From contig NC_044283.2 in the NCBI RefSeq assembly GCF_004027225.2, positions 34,664,207-34,728,206 of the forward strand: DNA of 64,000 nt, in the 5' to 3' direction. This document shows, piece by piece, positions 23,601-36,000 of this stretch. The notes beneath the pieces were generated by a model. The model searched no databases, was not told the origin of the DNA, and saw only the letters and a program-made list of their open reading frames with translations. How positions within the stretch are numbered: the first letter of the stretch is position 1; each line of letters begins with the position of its first letter. Position numbers and translations under genes: made by a program. The stretch comes from Strigops habroptila. Its lineage: Eukaryota; Chordata; Aves; Psittaciformes; Psittacidae.

Positions 23601-26600
23601 TTTACTTCACCCCTCATGTGCCTGCAGATTCATGGTGCAAAGTCAAAGGGGAAGAAACAAAATGATTCCGAGGACTCAAATAATATCCACCTTGCCTTTG
23701 ACTCTTTTCACAGCCTGTCACGACCTTAACATAATTTAAGACGCCTAACAGGTACTTATGGATATGCTGGCTGGTGCTCAGACTCTTAGGGAGCCTTTTA
23801 AAAAAATGTATGTATTTGTAATATAAACACGTAGTTGTGCGAGCCAGCTAAGCCATGCTTACTTTATAATGGAGAAGTGGCAGTGAATGCAGTATAGCTT
23901 GCAATATCCACGAGCGATATGTATTCACCTGTGATTAACCTTCCTTGGCCATTAAATGTCACAGTTGGTGCATACACATGAAGCAGAAAGAATATATATT
24001 TGTCAGTAAAAAGGTGACTGAATGAAAGAAGTCATGAAATGGCATTTTTCAGTAGGTTTGTCATAGCTGGAGCATGGAGGAAAATTGCTTTCCGTAAATC
24101 TTGGCCCAACAGAACAAAACCCACATTTCTTTCCAGTTGGGAAGCCATACACATAGGCATAATGAAAGCATTGTGCGCTCTGACTTTTGCAAACTCTGAT
24201 AGAAACCAATCTGCAATCTTGACAGATACGATCTTTTGCAGGATGCACTGTTCATTTACAGCAGCTAGAGACCTCAATTAATTTATGAACAAGGACAGTA
24301 GGCTGTGAACTCCTCAGCTCAGCCTAGGTGGAGATGTCCCTGTCTGAATTTATGTTCTGGTAATTTAAAAAGATTTATACAAAGCTTTTCTTTCATTTTG
24401 AGAGTAGATTAAAATTGTAATGGAAACCATTTGTATGCATTTGTTGAATTGAATAATATTTATTGCTGTATGAAAAGGGGAGAGAAAAAAGGAAAGAAAT
24501 GCCAAAAAACTTTGCTAGCAATAAAGTTAGTGAAGCAGAGGCAGTAAGTACAGAGGCAGAAAGATTCCAAACCAGAAAGTAATACCAAGTAGGGCTGGCA
24601 GAAAACCCACTGTTTTATGAAAGCATAACGAAAGCAATTTACATCTGTTTCTGAACAAATAGAGAACAGGATGCTACCCAGTGTGCATGCTCTCAGTTCT
24701 TTAATTCATCTGGGGAGATACTTCTTCATGCCTGAAAAAAACACAGCTTCATCGTGGACATGTGTGCAGCGCAGAACACGCACTCTCTGGTACAGTTGTG
24801 ATTTTTTTGGGGGGGTGTATGATGGTCACACAACCTATTCATTTTTTGAAAGCTTACAGATCACTTCAGAGCAGAAACCCCATTAAAGGGGAAGATACTG
24901 TTGGGACTTATGCCTCTGAACCCAGTTAACTCATAACCTTTATTCCAATATGACTGTTTTGGTTTGGGGTCAAGCTTTTGTATTTTCTTTTGATGGAATA
25001 GTTTACAAGCATCACATATCACACAGGGGTATATGCCAGTACAGCAGGACTGTATACAGGAGGAGGAATAAAGTAGAAGAATACCTATCCAAGAATTACT
25101 GTAATTGTACTTGGCAGTTGTCTCCTCTCAGCTGTGATCAATAGAGTCAACCTGTGAGAGTTCTGCATGAAAGGGAGCATGTAAATATTTGAGCTATTCC
25201 TGAAAAGAATTCTTGGTGAAAGAAATGAACTTTCATTAGCTAATTTGGTAAAGCGAATGCAGGTACTCTTAAAGATACAGGCAGTGCATGCAGATGAAAA
25301 AGTATTCTCCCTGAAGGCCTTGAAGCTGGGATCCTGTTTCCACATCTGAATGTAGAAGTCCAGGCAAACTGTTGGTGTTGCATAGATACAGTAATGCAGA
25401 TAAACGGAAGTACATTTTGGTAAGGACTGCAACAAGTTCAGCTAACATGCTGTACAGCCATGTGCACCAGAATAAAGGAAGGGATGTCAGAAGGGAAGGT
25501 AATACTTAGGAAAGGGCGAGCTCTCAGTGGGGTGGGCTGTAGCAAGAACACACTGATAAACTAGTAAGATTTGAAAAACATTAATTCTGTATATTCTTAA
25601 TTTAGTTTTTATGATGCATATTTTCCTGAAATGCTCAAACATATTGGGAGAAACCAATATCAACTTATAAATTATTTTGTATTGTGTTTCTTTGGCCATA
25701 CCTTATGCCAAATCTGTCAATTTAATTCCATCAGTCTAAAGATGAAGTGACCCTTGATGATAAATATCTGGAACATAAATGAAGAACTAATGCAGGATAT
25801 AGACATCCTAGAAAGAACAGGGTTAGTTTTGATAATACTGATGTGCTCTAAAGGCTGGCCGACTTAAACTTGGGACCAATTTCTGGCATTTTTTATGCAC
25901 ATTAAATAGTACATTGTTTTGTCTGTAATTTCAGTGATCTGTTTATTTCTAGTAAGAATTTCATCCATGACAAATGGGAGTCGCAGAGTGTAAAAGAATA
26001 GGAATCTCATTAAAATCAATAATATTTTCATTAATATCTAAAAGACATCAGCCAAAAAAGATGAAGCACTATCCCTTAAAGTGTATCCATGTTTTAATAA
26101 ATGTTAACAAAGGTAAAAACTGGGCTCATTTTTGCAAGTAGTTGAGCATCCAGGCCAGGTTTTTCAGAGGAGCAAAGCGGCTCAGGCGCAGACTCCATTT
26201 GATTCCTGTGCCCTTACCCAGTACATCTGAATAGCATCACTTGAGCAGCTGCTAATTTGAACAGGATAGAAGAATTGAGTCCTTGATAAATTACCAGCCA
26301 ACCAAGCTATCTAAAAGCATTTCTTTTCTGGGCTATCCTGTGGCAAAAGCATGTATAAATTACTATCCTTTTATTGTGTGACCCCCTGGAATGTAAATCT
26401 TTTCCTTCTGCCTTTTATCTTAACTTACGTTCTGTTGAACTATACAGTGAAATTTTTTGGGGGGGGAGGTGGTAAATTAACACACTGCATTTTCCTTCCA
26501 CACACATTCTTCATTGCCTTCAGGGATTTCATTTGACAAAGGCCTCGCTAATGGAAATGCAAATTTTCTACCTGTCATAGAGTACTTTTGACTCTTCTGT

Positions 26601-29518
26601 TTGTCAGAGCAACACATTCCTCAAAAGCATGGTTACTTTGACTTCTCAGAAGCCAGGGGAATTGTGTCTGCACCTACCAGGGTTCTGCTTGACCTAGCAG
26701 ACAGTAAAGAACATATTTATGTAAATTTGAATGAGAAATATTAGCCTATTCAGTTCTCTGCTATAAATAAAACCCCACATAGATTGAAAGCCTTATTAAG
26801 CTTTGATTTACTGTAGCCAGTCATCCATTTCCTGTTTCGTAGGGTTTTTTTACACTTTAATAGACAGCACCTTCTTCTTTCATTTTCTAGTGATACATTA
26901 GTGATACTAGTTCTGATAATATTCCATCTAATCTAATCTTATCTTGTGAGGGTTGTAGAAAACCACATGCGTAACAGTGGAGAGATCCATGGGCTACATG
27001 ATTTAGCAGATTAGAAAATGTCCTTTGTCATTACTGGTCCGTTCTAAATAGAGCAGACAGCCTCACCAAACATCTAAGTAGTGGAATTGTCCATGACAAA
27101 TATACAAAGTTTTAAGGGAGGAAATAGAGAAATGAGCCTCTGTGTGTCATATTCACATAAGAACTGGGGAAAAAAATGCTTTATATCCTTAATAACAGAA
27201 AACCTTTTCATTCAGTTTTCAAGAATTTGCACTTTCATTACTAAATCTCAGTGGCCAAAAAGGATTGTTTTAGGGCAAAACAGAAAATGAAATCCTCATG
27301 CCTTTTAAGTAGTCTGTAAAATTCTGAGTGACTAGGGAGATCCAGGAATTGTGTGCCGTATAATAGTCCAGCAGAACAATACTAACAGTATATTTTTACA
27401 TAGCTGACATCCACATTTGCAGCCCTCCCTAGTGCACTTTCTAGCCTTAGCAATATGTTTTCTAACTCTTCTCCCCTTGAAACCAATGCCCTTGAGTAAC
27501 CATGCTTCTCTTTTTAATCCTCTCTGTTTTCTCTTAGTTTTGTCTAGTTCTTTTCTCTCCTGGAGGGCTCTACTCAATTCTGTGAAATTGTAGCATTTCT
27601 TCACCTCCACTGTCCTTAAGTCCTTCTCCTCTTCCCAATCCACTCATCTTTCACTACTACCCTTTACAAAACCTCTCTCACTTACTATCTGTGCTTCATC
27701 TCAAGGAGGAAGGATGGTCCTTTCCTTCTTTGCCGCAGTTCGGCTCTTGGATGTAAAAAGAACCAGGGAAACTCATGGCTAGCGCTAATACCTCATCCCG
27801 GTAACTTCTGGAATTCACATTCTCTGTGTTCAAACCAGGGTCCTGCAGGACCATTTGAAAAATTAAATGCCACGATGTCACTCTTGCCTGAACAGGCAGG
27901 GATTTCCTGTTTGCACTGTCTAGGTTCCAGTTTATTTTATTTTACTGACTGAAGAATAAAGGAAAGGAGCTAAATGCCCAGTGCATATGGATGCATCTTC
28001 TTGCTTGCACAGGTCTTATGGTACAACAGACAGCAAAAGATCACTACAGTTCTCACATGATGATGATCTTCACAAACACAGATTCTTCCCTCTGCACAGA
28101 CTGGAGGAGACCAGCAGCAATCAGGTCTGCTCTTTGTGAGGGCAAGCAGTGGTTTCAAAGTGCTCCTTTCTGCAGAAAGACAATTCTACTGAAATGCAGG
28201 ACGCTTTCCAAGGCTGCAGTTGCAATGAAGTATTTACTTAGCCATAGAGATCATGATGTTCCATGGTTTATTTGAATTATTAAAATGCAATACTGCACAA
28301 TAATCATTATTGCAGAGCTTCAAGACACTTACTGACAATGCGGTCTTGGCAAAGTAAGTACTAGTCTTCTTAATGGATAGTTGTTGCAACAGAGAAGGGC
28401 AAACCTGTGTTTCAGACTAAACTGTGCTTTCCAAAGGGGCAGAAGGTATTGATTGTAATATTGACTCCCTACAGATTTTTGTTGTTGCTTTATATTTTAA
28501 AAATGTTCCCCCTCCCCATCTTCTCTCAACAAATCGGATGTCACTTCACTTTTCTTTCCTTGAAATAACACTGGAAGCAGACTGTTGACAGCTTCAGGCT
28601 TCTGCACAGTCAGCATTATAAGAGAACAGTATAGACATGAGCAAAAGTCAAATGGTCTCCTAGGAGCTCCAACCCATTAAAACAATTGCTAAGGGCGCAA
28701 GAGCACAATAAACATCTGTGGTTTGTCTCCCCAGCATACCACATGCCTTTCAGTTTGCCTCTGCTTGGAAATGGGCTTGAGCTGTCTGATTGGACCCAGA
28801 TGTGAACTTGCAGAGTTCAAGGCTTTTCAGAGCTTGGATTTTGGTTCAAGGCTGAGGCTAGGAGTCATTGTAAAGTTAGGTTCCAGATCAGCACTTCCTC
28901 AGATTTGACAATGCTTTAACAGCACTTTTAATTTTTGGCTCTGCTTTGCTAGGAATTGCCTCTTTGCAAGCACCCTGATCTACTGATCGGTCCTCATTGG
29001 AAACAAATACTGTGATGAAGAAAGCAAGCACCTTCCTAAGGTTGCCCGTGCAGGCTGTCTTCCTCATGAGTCATTCACTGCTTTTTAGCTAAATCAGTAT
29101 TAAAAACATATGTCTTGCCACATAATCATCAAGTTGCTGCTGCAGAACATTTTATTACCTTGATTTTGTGACAAAATACATATTCATATTTTATTTTAAA
29201 GACAGGCTTTAGCAATCTAAATGATACCAACCTTGGCATACTAATTAGAAAACAACAATTTTACATGGAAATGTTTATCGCAGCCCTATGCTTATATGAG
29301 AAACATCTTTCACTTACAGAACTATGATGTCTCATTAATGATAGCTGGCTGGTCATAATGAGGTTCAACAAAAATAAAAGTGAACTAAAACTCTGGAAAA
29401 CTCTGCTTTACTAACAAACAAATGCCACTCATCAGTAATTCGGCCTCAAGGACGAAATATACTTTAGAGGCTTAAGCAGGAACTACATGTTACTTTAAAT
29501 TAACTAAAACAATTTAAA
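20621..29518. other. Intergenic, no recognised gene
   Basis: AT-rich sequence with a poly-T run just after the LTR (about 20650-20668). No exon with a recognisable family signature, RNA gene or repeat family was identified. Short open frames occur on both strands at the density expected by chance. Confidence 0.65.
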
Positions 29519-30030
29519 CGATGTATCTGGACTTGTGCAATGCATTTGACGCTGTCCCGCACAATATCCTTGTCTCTAAACTGTAGAGGCATGGATTTGA
29601 CGGATGGACTGCTCACTGGATAAGGAATTGGCTGGATGGTCACCTTCAAAGAGTTGTGGTCAATGGCTTGATGTCTAGGTGGTGATGTCAGTGATGTGTG
29701 CTGCTCCTCAGGGGTCAGTATTGGGACTGGTGCTGTTTAACATCTTTGTTGGCGACAGGGACAGTGGGCTTGAGTGCGCCCTCAGCAAGTTTGCCGACAC
29801 ACCAACCACACTGTGCAGTTCGGTTGATACGCTGGAGGGAAGGGATGCCATCCAGAGGGACCTTGACACGCTTGTGAGGTGGGCCTGTGCCAACCTCATG
29901 AAGTTTAACCAAGCCAAGTGCAAGATCCTACACCTGGGTTGGGGCAATTCCGGGCACAGCTACTGGTTGGGCAGAGAAGGACTTGGGGGTGTTGGTCGTT
30001 GAGAAACTCAACATGAGCCAACAAGAGAGC
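29519..30030 (+). mobile_element. CR1 LINE fragment (reverse-transcriptase region), dead
   Basis: This is a clear copy of avian CR1 ORF2 in + orientation. Translated pieces include [79 protein letters not shown] and [20 protein letters not shown]. The element is truncated at both ends: it starts inside the RT domain and stops before the 3' repeats. The frame shifts more than once and contains stops. At the catalytic motif expected as FADD the reading is FADT followed by out-of-register sequence, so the second aspartate is lost. An internal deletion follows WLGRE, relative to the usual CR1. Confidence 0.93.
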
Positions 30031-33000
30031 GTGGGTGAAAGCTGGATGGCTGTCCTGTGTGAACAATGTCACAAGAGATATCACTCACTGGTGGCTTAAG
30101 TAATTTGAATAGGCAAGACCGTTGTCTGCCTGTTTTGAAGTTGCACACTCAGTGCTGCAGTTCTAAAAGGCAGAGCCAGTATATCTTTCTGGCTAGGGCC
30201 TGGAGATGATGCTGGATGGTAATGAAATACTGAATAATCCCAGAAGCAGGCAGAGTATGGGTAGAGGGAGCAAAGCAAATGAACATTATCTTTTATTCTG
30301 CAAAGTTCTCAGTATAGGTATTGTTTAATCACAGTGCTAATTCCTGATAAACTGTCATCAGAAGAAGACTAGAAATAAAAAAAAGAGATCTTAGGATTGC
30401 TTCAGGATGCCCAGTGCAGAACGGAGATGGAGCCTGTTCCTAATGCTGCAGTGAGGGGTTGGGGGGGGGTCTTGTCAGCACTTTTGAGACAAGTTTAAGT
30501 GGGTGTGAGCAGGGAGGATAATCACAGCACTCTGGCAGGTGGGGAGGCACTGCAACAGAAAGGATGACCTGCACAGAATGAGTTACTGCCAGATGGCTCC
30601 CAGCTGGGGGACTTAAGGAGACTGTGATGTGGCCTAATCAAATGCCTGGCACCTTTTCCCCCTGCAGTGTCCAGAAAGACAACCCTCACTGCCAGTGATA
30701 CCGAGGATCAGGAGTGATGAGACTGCCTTTTACAAATACAGTCTGGGCAGTGCAGGTAATTCTTTTTCCTGGCTTTCTCTCAGTGGTATTACCTTGAATA
30801 TGAGGAAATTAAGGAGAAAAATTGCTATGAGCTTTGTAGGCCCTTTATCGCTTTAATGTCCTCTCTTCTCTGCTTTCTATTTTCCTGTCTGTTGTCATCC
30901 ACCTTTGTGGAGGCAGTGACCAAGTTAAGCTAAACAACAATTTAGATTTGTTTGAGGTTGATTTGATTTCTGGTTTCAAAAGCTGTCTGAAATTGTCTAA
31001 ATGCATTATTTGAACCAGGATTAAAATTTTGATGCAAATTCTGTCATCACCAGAACAAGAATTCAACACTGATCTACGGGATTTAGGGAAGAGAAAAAAA
31101 TACCCAGCATGTCTATGGGGTGGAAAAGTAGACTATATGAATTCTGTGATTCCTTTTAGAAGGACATGAGGAAAAGGCAAGAAAGACTGCATTCTGGAGC
31201 ATGTGCATGGTGTCTGTTAAGGTTTAGTGTTGCAAGAGTCTCTTAAGTTACTGGTTGAGCCTTCTGCATGGTTAGTGCAGAGCCTGCAAGTGCTGTTTGT
31301 GTTAAGTTGTATTGATTGCCTTGTGTATAATTTAATAAAGTTGAAGCCTGCTTTCTTTCCTCGCAGCTATACACTGCATCTGTCCTTGTTGGAGTGTTCC
31401 CATGGCAATCGTGGGCTGGATTTTTATTAGTTTGATTTATTTTATAAATAAATAGAAAAATAAAACAAGATAATTACCCAACAATGAATAGCTACCATAT
31501 GAACACAGTGAAAACTACACCAAAGGCTACTGGCAACAGGCAACACTTCTAGTTTAAAAGTAGTGCAGAGATTCCCAATGTAATTTTTTTGACCTTTGTT
31601 GGCCCTTCCTTCATTACATGTCAGGCTCTGTAGCTTACATAAGTTTCCTTGCATACAATGAATGAAGTCTCACCTGGCTTCTCATGTTCATACCACTGCT
31701 GTTTAAGCAGTGGCAGCAGCCTTCTCGCTCTCTTACTACTCAGTCTGAAAAGTTCTATGTGCAGGGAAGAAACTTTTCTCTTTTCTCCCTGGAGAAGTTG
31801 TAGGAAAACCTGTGCTAATAAATCAAACATCTATGCTTCAGCTGAGGTTTGCTCTCCCAGCAGACTATTACATGAACACACAGGCGGGCTGCTAACGCCT
31901 CCAGCTCACTCAGGAAGCCAGCATTGCTTGGGGATGTGGGGATCTGGCTGGACTCCTGATAACCTTGGGGCAGACAGAGGCGTGACACAGCCACCCTTTG
32001 CAAGGGGTATTACAGTGCAGCTTCTTTTATGGAAGAACAAGAGAGGACTAGTCTGTAGGTTACTTAGAGGACCGGAAGACTTTGGTAGTAGCTCATAAGG
32101 AAATCACATCTGATGCTTAAAATATAGAAGCATATTTTACAGTGTGGTTTGGGCCAATTTTCAACTCACTTTTCCTAAATGTTAGGAGCCTAGGCCCCTC
32201 CTATAGCGTCACAGCATTTGGTGCAGCACAGAATGGGAGAGTAGTAGATGCAGCAGTGCATTCAACATTGATAATAGAATTTGTCTTGGGCTTCCCCAAG
32301 TACTCGCTCTAAGCTCTGGAAGCTGCTGATAGCTAACCATTGTGTGGCCACTCCAACAATCAGCACCAGTAGAAAACTAGAGGATCTTTGCCATGACTCC
32401 CTGTACTGTTGGGACAGGACGTGTAGAGCAGGAGCAACTGTTTCTGAACAGAATTAGTCCAGGACTGCCTCTGCTGACTGCAGGGTATTTGTGTTTCAGT
32501 CAAGAACCATTTAAAACCTTAAACTTCAAACAAATAGGACAAGAAAAATATTTCTTCTGAATGTTCAATGCACTGCTGATCAGAATGTGCTATGCAGGAT
32601 GCACCCGGTGGTGTTCAAGCAGCATACTAAGCTAGCCTTTTAATCAGAAGTAGATACTGTTATCCCTTTGAAGATCTCCTTTTTCTCTAGAGTATCTCAC
32701 CAAGTGCAGAACTTCCTAAGAGCATCTGCTGAATGGCTTAAGACATGCCTGAGTATGAAAAGCTTCTAAACTGATGTTTGGAAACCGGCTTCAGTGCTCG
32801 TTGAAAGGCAGCTGCAATACAAACTAACATTTCAGGCTCTTACAGGAAACTGTTTCAAATCTCATTTCCATGAGAATTACCTCAGTACTTCAGTCTTCCA
32901 CCACTGTTGGTGGAAATGTTTTTAAAATTAGTGTTAAAATGTCAGTGCCTTTGTGGAGAAATTTGTCATTATGAGAAGATTCCCACAATGGCAGCCTAGT

Positions 33001-36000
33001 CTCACCATTAGACCTGTAGAAACTGGGAGAGCTGGCATCTGTTTCTTGACTCTGGTCCTGGCCTGCAACTCTTATCATCTCTGTAAAATGTGGATAGAGC
33101 TTAGCTTCTTTTGTACAATGTTATGAGCACTTCAAAGAGCGATGTTTAAAAAACCCCTACATTTTATTAAGAACCTCTGTTGTTCTCACCTCCTTCTCTC
33201 CCCTGTGGTGTGAAATATTGTAAGACCTGCAGCCTTGGAAGGTGCATAGGCTCCCTCAAGAGCTGTTTGCTGCTGTTTCTAAGGCCAGCTTGCCTAGTGG
33301 GAGCACTGAGCTGTGGGCCAGTAATTGTATAATTTCACTCTAGGAAACTTTTCACTTCTGTCTAGGGTAATATAATACCCTAGACAGATGGTACTCTAGA
33401 TTTATTACAACCTGAATCAGAAGCTTGGGAGTGGGAAGAGTGAACAGTTTCACCTTGGCTTTCCCCAGCAGAGTAGTAAGAGAATATGTCCTAAAATAAA
33501 CAGGAAGAAAGCTCTAAATGGTGCTTCTCAGTGTAAGGAATTAGGAAGTGCTTTCTCTGGACACAAAGATTATCAAGAAACCATTAACAAGATTTGTTTG
33601 CTGGTTCTAGGAGCGTGTGGGGTGTAGGTCTTCTCGGGCATTTGCAAAGCACTCGAGGGAAAAGCTTGGTGGCCTGGAGATGGGAAAAAGGATTCTGCCC
33701 CTTTGCCATTCCCACAGAGGCTTGGGGTGGCTTAGGAATGACAAGGAGAAATTTGTAACCCTGGTTAGCTGGTGGGACAGCCCTGTACATCTCAGAGATT
33801 TCTGGTCTTCAGCCCATGCCTATTCTCTTATCTTGTAGAGACATATTAGGGAGAGAAGACAGTGCCTGAGGGGCAGATGGAGAGGAGGTTCTGTATGGTA
33901 CATGACTGCTTGCAAGATCAGGGCATTGAGCCTTCTCCCTTGCTCCATCACTTATGACATTGCCTTCTCTGTGCTACACTGAGGTACAGAGGCTTTCTTC
34001 CTGCTTGCTACTGGTGTTTTATTTAATCAGTGTTTTCTTCTTTAGCTAATATTTTCTTTTCTTCTTGTTTTTCACTTCACTTTCCTTCTCCTTTCAGGAC
34101 CTGATCCTGCTCCACAGTTTAGGCTGTATGTGTCACCAGTGCCAGAACACTGTCTGCTTTCGCAGCTGACCTGCACCATAACACAGGCTTGGTACATATG
34201 CCACAGCATGAGATAGAGTAATGATTTTTGCTCTTGCCAGACAAGTCCCTGAAGCAAATTCTCAGGGCAAGGTCTTTTGAGGTCCCAAGCCTGCAACGTG
34301 GTGCAGAGAAACTGCTCCCTCAGGCACTGATGTTAAGAGTCACTCTGGGCAGGGAGCAAAGGTGGGTGCCTTTCTGCTTCCTCCAACTCCCTTTTTATGT
34401 GCAAGAGCCTTCTGGTCTGGAAGACAGTACAAAGCCAAAGTTACGCTGTTTGGGCCATCCTCTCTACAGCCTCTACCTTTCCTCCCTATTAAAAAGATAC
34501 TCATACCACACATCATTCAAGCACTTTTGTGGTGGAAGTATTGAGTTGGGGTATACTTGACCTAACTACTGTACTCTCCAGGTTAACTGATAAGTTATGG
34601 GAGATTTTTACTATAATATGCAGTTGTTTTTTTTTGTTCTGTTTTTAAACTCCTAACCCAACATGATCCAGGAATTTCAGTGGAAGGTTTGTCATATCCT
34701 AACTGGTCTTACAAATTTTGTACAGCACAAATGTTTTGGCAATGGAACCATTTTGATCAAAGGTTGTATAAATCCTGTTAGTCACAGCAGCTGAACCGAT
34801 GTGAATGCTCTGATGAGGCTTGTATCATCTGAATTCCTACAGTACCATTACAACTTGTACCTTCTATGTATAGATAGGCTTTTATTTGAGCTTCTCTGGC
34901 TGCATGGTGGGCTAAGGCATGATGTGATTTGATGCAATGTGTGGGTTGCAAGATCCAGGCTCATCAGCCTTTCTTAACTATGGGTTGTCAGCTCCACATC
35001 TCCCTTTGTCAGCTTGTGTCACATCCATAGCATTTTGGTTGAATATTTCTTGTCTGCTTGGACTGAGAAAAGGAACAGGACTCTGGAAAACAAACGGTTT
35101 TTGAGCTGCAGTGATTTATGCAAACGCCAACAGGAACGAGGAAATGCAAATCCCTTATTTCAGGTTTCTGTTTAATAACACCCCAGGCCAGCCACTTTGA
35201 GGGCACTATTCTATTTCTTGGGTTGCTGAACTCACTTGGCCTTGTGCCTCTCAGCACCACATGGGGTATGTCTTAATAGGCCTGAAAGGTATGGCATGCT
35301 GTGACTTGATTTTATGTACATTTATGTAAATATCACCATGTTTATTTTAAAATGACTGAACTTCTGCAGTTGCCGCTCTGGGATGGTAAGGATTGCTGAA
35401 AGGACAGTTAGGTTCCTATCATCTAAATCTGGAAGACCTCACTTAAAATCATGCTGTTGGCCATTTTTTACTTTCTGAGCTCGTCCAGTGAAACTGTACT
35501 GGTCTTTTGTCTGGTCTGTACTGGTCTCCCGCTTTTATTTGTTACTAGCTCAGCAACTCTAGTTGGATTTCCAGTGACAGAAGTGACAGCTATCATTTCT
35601 TGATAATATGAAAAAATACAGTGCCAACAACAAATTAAACTTTGAAGTACATTTTCTTTCATTTAAGTGAAACTCCTGAAGCTCATGACTGACTGTTCCA
35701 GATCCCTCTTTGTCTAACATCAGAGCTCCATCTTAAAAGGACGACTTGACTAGCCAGAAAAAGGAGCTTCAAGGCATTACAGGTGTAATGAGATAAGTCA
35801 GTTTCTGGCTTATTGTGTAGTGCTGGTCAGGAAATTTCTGTCAAAATGTTTTTATTTTCTCTAGTCAGGAGCCACTTATTTGACAGCTGTTAGTGGAAAG
35901 GTACCTATCAGTTTTGGCAGGCAAGTCTTCTCACGCAGGAGAAGGAATCTCGAGCTGAGCAGACACCTGTCTGTGGAGCATCTTGCTCACCCTGGTGCGG

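Noticed and set aside
29679..30002. 107-codon frame as a host gene
   Set aside because: It is part of a CR1 reverse-transcriptase relic with a broken catalytic motif and frameshifts.
31649..32098. 149-codon + strand frame
   Set aside because: Composition looks random, with no recognisable domain and no promoter or splice pattern.
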